Shown piece by piece: positions 17,435 to 25,373 of a stretch of 64,000 bases of DNA. The stretch spans positions 7,346,118-7,410,117 of the forward strand of contig NZ_JAIFZO010000002.1 in the NCBI RefSeq assembly GCF_026341275.1, given 5' to 3'. The notes under the pieces are model-generated. The model did not search any database. It saw only the letters and a program-made list of their open reading frames with translations, and was not told the DNA's origin. This DNA comes from Streptomyces ortus. Its GTDB lineage: Bacteria; Actinomycetota; Actinomycetes; Streptomycetales; Streptomycetaceae. A program made the translations under genes and the position numbers. Numbering within the stretch: position 1 is the stretch's first letter; the number at the start of each line of letters is the position of its first letter.

Positions 17435-18756
17435 CCAGTGAAGAGTTCAGCCTGCCCCGGTCGCGGCTGGCCAACGAGCGGCTGCACGCCGTGATCCCCG
17501 GGGGCGCGCACACGTACGCCAAGGGCGACGACCAGTACCCCGAGCACCTGGCGCCGGTCATCGACCACGGCCGCGGCGCCCACGTCTGGGACGTGGACGG
17601 CAACCGCTACATCGAGTACGGCTCCGGCCTGCGGTCGGTCAGCCTCGGTCACGCCCACCCGCGCGTGACCGAGGCGGTACGCCGCGAACTGGACCGCGGC
17701 AGCAACTTCGTACGGCCGTCCATCGTGGAGGCCGAGGCCGCGGAACGCTTCCTGGCCACCGTGCCGACCGCCGAGATGGTGAAGTTCGCGAAGAACGGCT
17801 CGGACGCCACCACCGCGGCGATACGCCTGGCCCGCGCGGTCACCGGGCGCCGGCGGGTGGCCATCTGCGGCGACCACCCGTTCTTCTCCACGGACGACTG
17901 GTTCATCGGCACCACACCCATGTCGGCGGGCATCCCCCAGGAGACCACCGACCTCACGGTGACGTTCCCGTACGGGGACCTGGCGGCCACGGAGGAGTTG
18001 CTCAGCGGGCTCGGGGACGAGATCGCCTGCCTGATCCTCGAACCCGCCACGCACACCGAGCCGCCGCCCGGCTACCTCGCGGGCCTGCGCGCACTGGCCG
18101 ACCGGCACGGCTGCGTCCTGGTCTTCGACGAGATGATCACCGGCCTCCGCTGGTCCGAGGCGGGCGCGCAGGGCCTGTACGGAGTCGTCCCCGACCTATC
18201 CACGTTCGGCAAGGCGCTGGGCAACGGGTTCGCCGTCTCCGCGCTGGCCGGGCGCCGCGAGCTGATGGAGCGGGGCGGACTGCGCCACTCCGGCGAGCGG
18301 GTGTTCCTGCTGTCCACGACGCACGGAGCGGAGACGCACTCCCTGGCGGCGGCGATGGCCGTGCAGGCCACCTACATCGAGGAGGGCATCACCGCGCGTC
18401 TGCACGCCCTCGGCGAGCGGCTGGCCGCCGGGGTCCGCGAAGCCGCCGCCGGCATGGGCGTCGGCGACCACGTCGTCGTCCGGGGCCGGGCCAGCAACCT
18501 GGTCTTCGCGACCCTCGACCACAACGGGCAGCCCTCGCAGGAGTACCGCACGCTGTTCCTGCACCGGCTGCTGGCGGGCGGGGTGCTCGCCCCGTCGTTC
18601 GTGGTGAGCAGCGCGCTCAGCGACGCCGACATCGAGCACACCGTGGACGTGGTGGCCCAGGCGTGCGCGGTGTACCGGAAGGCGCTGGACGCGGGAGACG
18701 CCACGCCGTGGCTGACCGGACGCCCGGTGAAGCCGGTGTTCCGCCGCCTGGCGTGA
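17431..18756 (+). CDS. Class III PLP aminotransferase, glutamate-1-semialdehyde aminomutase-like
   Basis: A 441-residue class III aminotransferase. It carries IPGGAHTYAKGDDQYPEH near the N-terminus, VKFAKNGSDATTAAIRLARA, the cofactor Asp in VFDEMITGLRW and the Schiff-base Lys261 in STFGKALGNGF. It resembles glutamate-1-semialdehyde 2,1-aminomutase, but its position at the end of a sugar pathway, coupled to an RmlC-like epimerase, argues against a haem-biosynthesis role. Amination of a keto sugar nucleotide is the better inference. The GTG start overlaps the upstream stop. It is the last gene of the run; the next gene is convergent 18 bp away. Confidence 0.8.
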   Translation: MTSEEFSLPRSRLANERLHAVIPGGAHTYAKGDDQYPEHLAPVIDHGRGAHVWDVDGNRYIEYGSGLRSVSLGHAHPRVTEAVRRELDRGSNFVRPSIVEAEAAERFLATVPTAEMVKFAKNGSDATTAAIRLARAVTGRRRVAICGDHPFFSTDDWFIGTTPMSAGIPQETTDLTVTFPYGDLAATEELLSGLGDEIACLILEPATHTEPPPGYLAGLRALADRHGCVLVFDEMITGLRWSEAGAQGLYGVVPDLSTFGKALGNGFAVSALAGRRELMERGGLRHSGERVFLLSTTHGAETHSLAAAMAVQATYIEEGITARLHALGERLAAGVREAAAGMGVGDHVVVRGRASNLVFATLDHNGQPSQEYRTLFLHRLLAGGVLAPSFVVSSALSDADIEHTVDVVAQACAVYRKALDAGDATPWLTGRPVKPVFRRLA

Positions 18757-18774
18757 CGGGGCGCCAACGGGGCG

Positions 18775-19482
18775 TCAACGGGGCTTCGGCCGACCGTGCG
18801 GACGACGGCGGTCGGCCACCCGGTCGACCGACCACGCCGCCGCCGGCACCACCGCCCACGCCGTGCACCAGCCGCCGAGGACGTCGGTCGGATAGTGCGC
18901 GCCCAGCGCGACCTGCGCCCAGCCCATGGCGGCGCCGGCCACGAGCCCCGCGGCGAGCACGAGCAGGGTGCCGCCCGCCCGGCCCAGGCCGAACCGGCCG
19001 ACCGCGAGCAGCGCCACGACGAGCGCGAGCGCGGTGAGGAAGGCGGTGTGCCCGCTCGGGTAGGAGAGGTTGCCGGGACCGTGGATGGTGCGTTCCACCA
19101 GGGACTTGAGCAGCGTGGCCACCACCACGGTGACGCCGACGCCGACAACGACGAACACGGCAGCGCGATTTCGCCGCCGCAGCAGACAGCCCGCCACCGC
19201 GGCCAGGATCAGCGCCGCCGCTCCGACGGGCTCACCGAGGAAGTCGACGGCGAGCGCGAGGCCCCGCCACGGCGCCCGCACGCTGTCGTCGGTCGGCTCG
19301 ACGAACCACCGGTCCACGGCGCCGGGTTCGGTGTGCCCGGCGTACATGACGCCGAGCGCGGCGACGACGACGGCGGCGAGAACCGCGATGAGCCCGAGCG
19401 GGGCGCGCAGTGCCGGGGGCAGTACGGCGGAGGGGGCGGGACGGGTATCGGTGTCTAAGGCCACCCTTGCCACCCTAGTCAA
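18775..19482 (-). CDS. PAP2-family membrane phosphatase
   Basis: A membrane protein of up to 235 residues with about five to six hydrophobic helices and a PAP2 active site: KSLVERTIHGP, SYPSGHTAF and QVALGAHYPTDVLGG. The usual SR before the catalytic His is AQ here. Such enzymes dephosphorylate lipid phosphates, including undecaprenyl diphosphate or phosphatidic acid. The start is uncertain: TTG 19482 overlaps the DUF397 gene by 8 bp, while GTG 19473 or 19464 lie just after it. It ends 18 bp from the convergent aminotransferase. Undecaprenyl diphosphate recycling for the neighbouring polysaccharide pathway is possible but unproven. Confidence 0.78.
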   Translation of the reverse strand: MTRVARVALDTDTRPAPSAVLPPALRAPLGLIAVLAAVVVAALGVMYAGHTEPGAVDRWFVEPTDDSVRAPWRGLALAVDFLGEPVGAAALILAAVAGCLLRRRNRAAVFVVVGVGVTVVVATLLKSLVERTIHGPGNLSYPSGHTAFLTALALVVALLAVGRFGLGRAGGTLLVLAAGLVAGAAMGWAQVALGAHYPTDVLGGWCTAWAVVPAAAWSVDRVADRRRPHGRPKPR

Positions 19483-19675
19483 CGAGGGGTCGCGCCAAAC
19501 CGCCTATGAACGCGGCCCACGGGCCCCGGCGGACGTGCACCTCCGGCCCACCGGAGACGACTTTCGAGTCCCGCACGTACACGGCGTCGGAACTGACGGC
19601 CACCTCGACGCAGTTGCCGCCGTCCGATCCGCTGTAGCTGCTCGTGATCCAGGCCAGACGCTCGCTGCTGCTCAT
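19475..19675 (-). CDS. DUF397 domain protein
   Basis: A 66-residue protein containing the DUF397 signature: WITSSYSGSDGGNCVEVAV, then VYVRDSK and the C-terminal WAAFIGGL. DUF397 proteins in Streptomyces are usually encoded beside a DUF5753 helix-turn-helix regulator, as here, and are thought to work with it in developmental or antibiotic regulation. ATG 19675 overlaps the stop of the regulator by 4 bp, so the two are co-translated. Confidence 0.85.
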   Translation of the reverse strand: MSSSERLAWITSSYSGSDGGNCVEVAVSSDAVYVRDSKVVSGGPEVHVRRGPWAAFIGGLARPLVD

Positions 19676-20517
19676 GTCGCTGTCTCTCCTGCCAGACGTT
19701 CGATGAGGCATGCAGACTGCTCGGTGTTGAGGGCCTGCGACCGCAGCATCCCATAGCGCAGACCGAGGTGGCTGGCCGCTCCGGCCTCGGCCACCACGAC
19801 GCCGACGCCCTGTGACTCCACGTATCCGAAACGCTGGTTCTCCGCCGTCTCCAGCACGACGAAGGACCCGTTGAGGCCCAGGTGAAAGTCCCGTGCCGGG
19901 GGCATGACCTGAAGCTGTACGTTCTCCAGCTCGCCCACTGCCAGCAGGTGACGCAGTTGTCGGCGCATCACCTCGGCGCCGCCGACCGAGTTGGTCAGCG
20001 CCGTCTCGGCGATGACGAACGACAGGTCCACGGCGGGGGCCCTCGTGAGGATCTTCTGCCGGTTGAGGCGTGCCTCCGTGTGGTTGTCGACGACCTCCAA
20101 CTCCAGCTTCGGCCGGTGGCCCGCGTACACGGCGCGCACGTACTCCTCCGTCTGCAACAAGCCCGGAATCAGCAACGGCTCGTACTCGAACCTGCTCACC
20201 GCGCCCGCCTCGATCAACGCGAAGTTCCGGAAGAACCTCGGCAGCTTCGCCCGGTCGACCTCCTCCTGCAACACCTGCAGGACGCCACCCGCGTCGAGCG
20301 CCCGGTCCGCCGCCGTGGTGAACGCGACCTTCGCCGGGCGCCGCCCCTGCTCGACGGACGCCACCTGCTCCAGCGAGTAGCCGATCGCCTCGCCGAGCTG
20401 CTGCTGGTTCCACCCCGCCCGCTTGCGCAGGTGCCGCAACAGCACCCCGTACGCCGACCAGGCCCCGGGCAGTTCGGCCCCCTCCTCCTTCGGCTTCGCC
20501 GCACGTACCGTCCTCAC
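19672..20517 (-). CDS. Helix-turn-helix regulator with DUF5753 domain
   Basis: A 281-residue regulator. An N-terminal XRE-type helix-turn-helix spans about residues 25-80 (WNQQQLGEAIGYSLEQVASV), followed by a DUF5753 domain with LLIPGLLQTEEYVRAV, VSRFEYEP and HLGLRYGMLRSQAL. These are numerous in Streptomyces and form cassettes with DUF397 proteins and a divergent anti-sigma-like ATPase. All three members are present here. DNA binding is predicted from the HTH; its target is unknown but could include the 177-bp divergent region at 20518-20694. Confidence 0.85.
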   Translation of the reverse strand: MRTVRAAKPKEEGAELPGAWSAYGVLLRHLRKRAGWNQQQLGEAIGYSLEQVASVEQGRRPAKVAFTTAADRALDAGGVLQVLQEEVDRAKLPRFFRNFALIEAGAVSRFEYEPLLIPGLLQTEEYVRAVYAGHRPKLELEVVDNHTEARLNRQKILTRAPAVDLSFVIAETALTNSVGGAEVMRRQLRHLLAVGELENVQLQVMPPARDFHLGLNGSFVVLETAENQRFGYVESQGVGVVVAEAGAASHLGLRYGMLRSQALNTEQSACLIERLAGETAT

Positions 20518-20694
20518 AGCCCACGCCCTTCCGTCCCGCTCCGCACCGGTCGATGTTCAACGCGGTTCGCGGAGACCGGGACACGCGGCGAACCCGTACA
20601 ACTCCCGTACAAGCACGGCGTACGCCGTACGGGCAAGGCGACGTACGGCCGTCGTCCCTGGTCGGCGAACCGTTCGCCGCTCCACGCTGGGACG

Positions 20695-21186
20695 GTGACC
20701 CAAGATCAGCTCACCGACGCGACGCCGCCCCCGCCGCACACGTCCGCCCGCCGACTGGCCCTGTGCCTCAGCGGTACGAAACGCGGCGCCCGCCTGGCCC
20801 GGCACCTCACCGTCCAGCAGTTCACGGAGTGGACGGGCCTGCCGTACGACTCCGACCCGGCGCGGGCCGTCGCGCTGGTCGCTGCCGAGCTGGCGTCGAA
20901 CGCGGTACGCCACGGCAGCCTCCCCGGGCGGGACGTCCGCCTGGCCCTGCGCCTCCTGCCGGACGGCCACCTCCACATCGAGGTGACGGACACCCGCCCC
21001 GAACACCTCCCGGCACCCGCGACGTCAGAGCCGGGGGACGGGACCTCGGGCCGCGGCCTGCTCCTGGTCCAGGCCTACGCGGACCGTTGGGGCCACACGG
21101 TCCACGACGCGTACACGAAGACGGTGTGGGCGGAGGTGCGCACGGGCCTGACACCGGTGCGCGAAAGGGATATTCACCTCTTGTGA
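20695..21186 (+). CDS. ATP-binding protein, anti-sigma factor-type HATPase
   Basis: A 163-residue single-domain HATPase_c protein of the RsbW/SpoIIAB type. The N-box is ALVAAELASNAVRHG and the G-box is GTSGRGLLLVQAYADRWG. GTG 20695 gives the expected family N-terminus; the frame runs open far upstream but those residues look non-coding. It is divergent from the DUF5753 regulator. Such proteins can act as serine kinases or anti-sigma factors; no sigma factor gene lies next to it. Upstream of the start I see no clear ribosome binding site. Confidence 0.8.
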   Translation: MTQDQLTDATPPPPHTSARRLALCLSGTKRGARLARHLTVQQFTEWTGLPYDSDPARAVALVAAELASNAVRHGSLPGRDVRLALRLLPDGHLHIEVTDTRPEHLPAPATSEPGDGTSGRGLLLVQAYADRWGHTVHDAYTKTVWAEVRTGLTPVRERDIHLL

Positions 21187-21244
21187 ACTGATTGCGGCGA
21201 TCACATACTGACGTTGATCAACTGTCGCTTGCACGGAGTTGCAC

Positions 21245-22327
21245 ATGTCCCGTTACCGCCACGCCCTCGGCACCGCCCTGCTCGTCGTCGCCGTGCTGGC
21301 GGTCGGAGGCTGCGGGGGAGACACCGGACCCACGGCCACGCGCACGTCGCCCGTCCCGGCGGACGAGAAGGAAACGGAACCGAGTACGCCGACCGACGAC
21401 GCGACGGACGATTCGGCCGACGACTCGGACGCGGTGGCGGGGGACGGCGCGTCGCTGGAGGACACGCTGACCGCCGCGGGTGTCGACGACGCCCTGGTCA
21501 ACCGGCTCGGCGAGGTCGGCGACGCCAACAACTACGGCCTCGGGGTGGGTGTGGAGACCGACCTGGAGGACCGCCAGGGACTGGCGGTCCTCCAGGTCGA
21601 CGCATGCCGCAACGTGGACGTCGGCTACCGGACCTGGCGGGGCATCCGGTACGCGGACGAGGCGAACGGCGCCACCGAGGAGCAGGCCGCCGCGATGGCC
21701 GACTTCCTGCGGACGGAGTTCTGCCCGCACGTCAAACCCCTGAAGGAGGCCCCGCTTCCCGAGCAGACCCTCGACGCGGCGCCGGAGGACGACCTGGGCG
21801 GCCGGGGCATCGCCTCGCCGCTGACCTGGTGGGACGCACGCCATCCGCGCGTCTCGTGGTCCAAGGAGTGCGCGGCACAGACGGGAATGCCGAGCGGTGA
21901 TCCCGTGGCCTACCGCCTGGCGAAGGACGAGGTGGTCTGCGCCACGGTGCCGTCCGCCGCGTCCCTGAAGAACCACCTCATCAGCGTGGACGTCGTCTTC
22001 GCGTCCCCGGTCGACGAGGACAGGGCACGCAAGGCGGCCCTCGCCCTGCTCCCGTCCGACGCGTCGCCGACGGAACCGACGGAGGGCACCAACCCCGACT
22101 GGTCGTACCTGGGCGGGGGCTGCCTGAACAACAACTTCCGCACGGCGACGATGAAAAACCTGACCGAGCGCTTGGGCAAGGACGCGGAACCCTGGGCATC
22201 CGCGCTCTACTACTCCGACGGAGCGACCGAGGACGGAGCGGTGGGGGACTACACGGGCAAGGTAAAACAGATCGCCCTGTCCACGGACGCCAACGAGCCG
22301 GGCGAGTCCGGCGAACTGACCTGCTGA
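21245..22327 (+). CDS. Putative lipoprotein of unknown function
   Basis: A 360-residue protein with an N-terminal signal ending in a lipobox at Cys23 (AVLAVGGC), then an acidic Thr/Ser/Asp linker to about residue 65 and a folded domain containing about four cysteines (e.g. VDACRNVDVGYRTW, RTEFCPHV). ATG 21245 lies 6 bases after ACGGAG; TTG 21239 is an alternative two codons earlier. I do not recognise the domain. The acidic linker and lipid anchor suggest a cell-surface protein. It stands alone, with 350 bp before the next gene. Confidence 0.7.
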   Translation: MSRYRHALGTALLVVAVLAVGGCGGDTGPTATRTSPVPADEKETEPSTPTDDATDDSADDSDAVAGDGASLEDTLTAAGVDDALVNRLGEVGDANNYGLGVGVETDLEDRQGLAVLQVDACRNVDVGYRTWRGIRYADEANGATEEQAAAMADFLRTEFCPHVKPLKEAPLPEQTLDAAPEDDLGGRGIASPLTWWDARHPRVSWSKECAAQTGMPSGDPVAYRLAKDEVVCATVPSAASLKNHLISVDVVFASPVDEDRARKAALALLPSDASPTEPTEGTNPDWSYLGGGCLNNNFRTATMKNLTERLGKDAEPWASALYYSDGATEDGAVGDYTGKVKQIALSTDANEPGESGELTC

Positions 22328-22677
22328 TCCACCCGGTCCCGAGGTCTCGTCGCCTTCCGCCCTCCGCGCGGGCGTACGGCGTCTGAGGTGTCGACGACAC
22401 CGGCGATATCACCGATGGCGTGGAGCCGGAGCGGTCCTATGGTGATGCTGCTCCACGCGCGGCGCGGGTCCCCACGGCCCGGTCGCGAAGCGTCCCTTCC
22501 GGTCCCTTGCGCACGCAGGACCGTGCACCGTTCCCACGCGCCATCCGAGACGACCTCGTTGCTTCCGTGAGGTGACCCTACGGACGGGCAGGCCGGGGCT
22601 CGACCAGCCCTGAGCAGGCCGCACCACCGGAGTCACCGCTCCCGTGTCACCCACGGAACCTGGTGAAAGGACCGATC
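22328..22677. other. Intergenic region between the lipoprotein and the cutinase-like gene
   Basis: About 350 bp without a convincing gene. Short open frames exist but have poor codon structure. The end (22666-22671, AAAGGA) is the ribosome binding site of the hydrolase gene. I see no clear terminator, operator or repeat here. Confidence 0.4.
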
Positions 22678-23616
22678 GTGCAAGCATCCCCCACATCCAT
22701 GTCCGCATCCGCGCCGGCTCCGGAGAGCGCGGCGCGCCCCCGCCGACCGCGTGGTCGGCTCGGTGCGCTGCTGGCCACGGCCGCCGTACTCGCCGGTCTC
22801 ACCACCTCCTTCACCGGTGTCGCGGACGCCGCCGCGGCCAACCCCTACGAGCGCGGCCCGGCGCCGACCACCGCCAGCATCGAGGCCGCGCGAGGCTCGT
22901 ACGCCGTCTCGCAGACGACCGTGGCCCGGACCAGCGGTTTCGGCGGCGGGACCGTGTACTACCCGACCAGTACCAGCGACGGCACGTTCGGAGCGGTGGC
23001 CATCGCGCCCGGGTTCACCGCTTCGCAGTCGGCGGTGTCGTGGCTGGGACCCAGACTGGCCTCCCAGGGCTTCGTCGTGATCACCATCGACACCCTCAGC
23101 ACCCTCGACCAGCCGGCCGCCCGCGGCGACCAACTGCTCGCTGCACTCGACTACTTGACGCAGAGCAGCAGCGTCCGTACCCGGATCGACAGCACCCGGC
23201 TCGGCGTCATGGGGCACTCCATGGGCGGTGGCGGCTCGCTCGAAGCGGCCAAGGACCGGCCGTCGTTGCAGGCCGCGGTCCCGCTCACACCGTGGAACAC
23301 GGACAAGACCTGGCCTGAGGTCCAGACGCCCACCCTGATCGTCGGAGCGGACGGTGACACGGTCGCGCCGGTCTCCTCGCACGCCGAACCCTTCTACACC
23401 AGCCTGCCGTCCGCCCTGAACCGCGCGTACCTGGAGCTGAACGGCGCCACGCACTCCGCCCCGACCTCGTCGAACACCACGGTCGCGAAGTACAGCCTCT
23501 CCTGGCTGAAGCGGTTCATCGACAACGACACCCGCTACGAACAGTTCCTGTGCCCGCTGCCCGCGGCGAGCGCCACCATCGAGGAGTACCGGGGCAACTG
23601 CCCGCACACCGGCTGA
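22678..23616 (+). CDS. Secreted cutinase / polyester hydrolase (PET hydrolase homologue)
   Basis: A 312-residue alpha/beta hydrolase. The long basic N-terminus and hydrophobic core (LLATAAVLAGLTTSF) end near residue 53 before ANPYERGP, the usual mature N-terminus of Streptomyces lipase/cutinases of this family. The triad is visible: Ser181 in GVMGHSMGGGGS, Asp227 in GADGDTVAPV, His259 in NGATHSAP. Two C-terminal cysteines (FLCPLP and RGNCPH) match the conserved disulfide. GTG 22678 follows AAAGGACC; GTG 22663 is possible. The family hydrolyses short-chain esters, cutin and often aromatic polyesters. An unusual Ser follows the catalytic His (see findings). Confidence 0.88.
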   Translation: MQASPTSMSASAPAPESAARPRRPRGRLGALLATAAVLAGLTTSFTGVADAAAANPYERGPAPTTASIEAARGSYAVSQTTVARTSGFGGGTVYYPTSTSDGTFGAVAIAPGFTASQSAVSWLGPRLASQGFVVITIDTLSTLDQPAARGDQLLAALDYLTQSSSVRTRIDSTRLGVMGHSMGGGGSLEAAKDRPSLQAAVPLTPWNTDKTWPEVQTPTLIVGADGDTVAPVSSHAEPFYTSLPSALNRAYLELNGATHSAPTSSNTTVAKYSLSWLKRFIDNDTRYEQFLCPLPAASATIEEYRGNCPHTG

Positions 23617-23621
23617 GCCGG

Positions 23622-23995
23622 TCAGGCCCGGGTGAACGCCCGGATGGCCCGCGTCAGGGCGGCGGGCTGGTCCAGCGGCAGCAGGGAGTAGCTGTCCGGG
23701 ACCTCCACCAGCCGGCCCTGGGGCAGGGCCGCGGGCAAGCGGTGCCCGTGGTCGGCGGGCATCACGCGGTCCTTCTCGGCCGGGACGACCAGGGCGGGCC
23801 GGTCGAAGGACGGCAGCCGTTCGGCGGCCTCGACCAGGGCCGTGCGGTGCGCGGAGATGCCCCGCAGCACCCGGACCGTGTCGCGGCGGATCGCCGGCCG
23901 CTCACCTCGGCAAGGCGCACCGACATGAGGGCGACCCGGTCGTAGCTCCAGTTGGTCCAGCGACCGCGACGGCTGTTCCCGTACGTCGATCGATG
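23622..23995 (-). pseudogene. Remnant of an alpha/beta hydrolase
   Basis: Minus-strand frames here encode only the C-terminal half of an alpha/beta hydrolase. One frame gives FDRPALVVPAEKDRVMP, resembling the region of the acidic residue, and VEVPDSYSLLPLDQPAALT, where the catalytic His would normally be but none is present. Upstream (about 23900-23960) a different frame reads WTNWSYDRVALMSVRLAE, which looks like the preceding part of the same protein, so at least one frameshift separates them. The nucleophile elbow and N-terminus are missing before the panD gene begins at 24061. This is probably a decayed gene. Confidence 0.5.
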
Positions 23996-24060
23996 TACCC
24001 TCCGGACGACGCCCTTGACCTGCAGGCCAGGCAGGGAGCAGCCGAATCGGGAGTTTCCTC

Positions 24061-24480
24061 ATGCTTCGTACCATGTTCAAGTCCAAGATCCACCGTGCCA
24101 CCGTCACCCAGGCCGACCTGCACTACGTCGGCTCCGTCACCGTCGACGCCGATCTCCTCGACGCCGCCGACCTGCTGCCCGGCGAGCTGGTGCACATCGT
24201 CGACATCACGAACGGCGCCCGGCTGGAGACGTACGTCATCGAGGGGGAGCGCGGGTCGGGGGTCATCGGCATCAACGGCGCCGCGGCCCACCTCGTGCAC
24301 CCCGGCGATCTGGTGATCCTCATCAGTTACGCGCAGGTCTCCGACGCCGAGGCGCGTGCGCTGAGGCCGCGCGTCGTGCACGTGGACGGCGACAATCGGA
24401 TCGTGGCACTCGGTACGGACCCGTCCGAGCCGGTACCGGGCTCGGACCAGGAGCGGAGCCCGCGGTCCGTCCCGGCCTGA
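24061..24480 (+). CDS. panD: Aspartate 1-decarboxylase
   Basis: A 139-residue pyruvoyl enzyme converting L-aspartate to beta-alanine for pantothenate and coenzyme A. The N-terminus FKSKIHRATVTQADLHYVGS includes Lys9 and the self-cleavage site Gly24-Ser25, where Ser25 becomes the pyruvoyl group. IGINGAAAHLVHPGDLVILI is the conserved C-terminal half. The protein continues about 20 residues past the usual end with a hydrophilic tail. No panB or panC is adjacent, so it is expressed separately. Confidence 0.95.
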   Translation: MLRTMFKSKIHRATVTQADLHYVGSVTVDADLLDAADLLPGELVHIVDITNGARLETYVIEGERGSGVIGINGAAAHLVHPGDLVILISYAQVSDAEARALRPRVVHVDGDNRIVALGTDPSEPVPGSDQERSPRSVPA

Positions 24481-24530
24481 CCCTCACCCGTACCGCCTCC
24501 GCAGCCTCACCGTACCCACGAGGAGAGTCC

Positions 24531-24875
24531 ATGAGTGAGATCACCATCCGCGACGACCGGGGCCGCGGCCTCCTGGAGGCGTACTCCGGGGACGAAGTGG
24601 CGGGGCGCATCGCGTACTTCGTCCTCGAAAGCCCCGGCCGCGCGCTGGTCCCGGTGCACACCACCGTGGAGCCCGCCCACGAGGGCAAGGGCATCGCGGG
24701 CTCCCTCGCCCGGGAGCTGTACGCGATCTCCGCGCGCGAGGGCGTGCCGGTCGCGCCCCTGTGCCCGTACGTCGTGAAGTGGGCCGAGCGGCACCCGGAC
24801 GAGGCGCCGACCGCCGACCCCGCGCTGCTGAGCGCGGCGAAGGAGTGGCTTGAGGCCCACCCCGGCCGGTTCTGA
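24531..24875 (+). CDS. NATD1-type GNAT N-acetyltransferase
   Basis: A 114-residue small acetyltransferase-fold protein. It has FVLESPGRALVPVHTTVEP followed by the acetyl-CoA loop HEGKGIAGSLARELY and LCPYVVKWAERHPD, the pattern of the YidJ/NATD1 group. Substrates of this group are not established. ATG 24531 follows GAGGAGAG at 24519-24526. The gene is 50 bp behind panD and may be cotranscribed. Confidence 0.8.
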   Translation: MSEITIRDDRGRGLLEAYSGDEVAGRIAYFVLESPGRALVPVHTTVEPAHEGKGIAGSLARELYAISAREGVPVAPLCPYVVKWAERHPDEAPTADPALLSAAKEWLEAHPGRF

Positions 24876-25067
24876 GCGACCCGTCGCCGGGGAGGCGGTA
24901 CTCATGGCGCGGGTGCGTGGGGGCTGGGCCCGTAGTTCCCCGCCCCCCCCCGGCAGGGAAGGGGCCACATGGCCCCGTTCGGACCGCGACCGGGTGAGTG
25001 GGTGCGCGGGAGCCGGGTAGGCGGGGGACAAGTCCAGAGCCGACGTTCCCTCTGGCTGGAGGACATG

Positions 25068-25286
25068 ATGACGCAACCGTTCCCCGATCCCGTACATCCG
25101 GATCCCACGCCCGGTCCGGGCCCAGCCCCCGGCCCGGACCGGCCGCAGCCCTTCCCGGAACCGGAGCCCGCACCGGGCCCGGTGCCGACCCCGACGCCCC
25201 GCCCGGTGCCGGCACCGCCCCCGCGCCCGGCTCCCGGGCCGGACCCGACCCCGACGCCGGAACCCCGGCCGGACCCGTTGGGCTGA
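25068..25286 (+). CDS. Small proline-rich protein
   Basis: A 72-residue protein made almost entirely of Pro, Gly, Asp, Glu, Thr and Arg, with repeated PxP units (PTPGPGPAPGPD, PEPEPAPGPVPTP). It has no cysteine and no hydrophobic segment, so it should be disordered. ATG 25068 is preceded by GGAGG at 25058-25062; ATG 25065 is the alternative. The strong terminator at 25305-25358 follows immediately. The function is unknown. The good ribosome site and terminator support a real gene, but low complexity in GC-rich DNA leaves some doubt. Confidence 0.55.
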   Translation: MTQPFPDPVHPDPTPGPGPAPGPDRPQPFPEPEPAPGPVPTPTPRPVPAPPPRPAPGPDPTPTPEPRPDPLG

Positions 25287-25304
25287 GGCGGACGACGCCT
25301 CGAA

Positions 25305-25358
25305 CAAGCGGCGGGCGGGTCGTGTGGACATCTCCACACCGACCCGCCCGCCGCTTTT
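25305..25358. terminator. Bidirectional terminator between the proline-rich gene and gnd
   Basis: A 17-bp perfect GC-rich stem pairs 25306-25322 (AAGCGGCGGGCGGGTCG) with 25340-25356 across a 17-nt spacer that itself holds a short inner pairing (TGTGGA/TCCACA). It is followed by T residues on the plus strand and, read from the other strand, also begins with TT after the stem. It lies between convergent genes and can serve both. Confidence 0.8.
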
Positions 25359-25373
25359 CGGCCTCTCAGCCCC

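Noticed and set aside
17431..18756. Haem-biosynthesis glutamate-1-semialdehyde aminomutase (hemL)
   Set aside because: Sequence type is similar, but the gene is the last member of a sugar operon with no other haem gene nearby.
22388..22570. Small open frame in the gap before the cutinase gene
   Set aside because: No ribosome site, poor codon pattern and no recognisable product.
24943..24951. Run of nine C residues
   Set aside because: Probably part of a degenerate dispersed repeat copy, and possibly a sequencing artefact; no coding frame crosses it convincingly.
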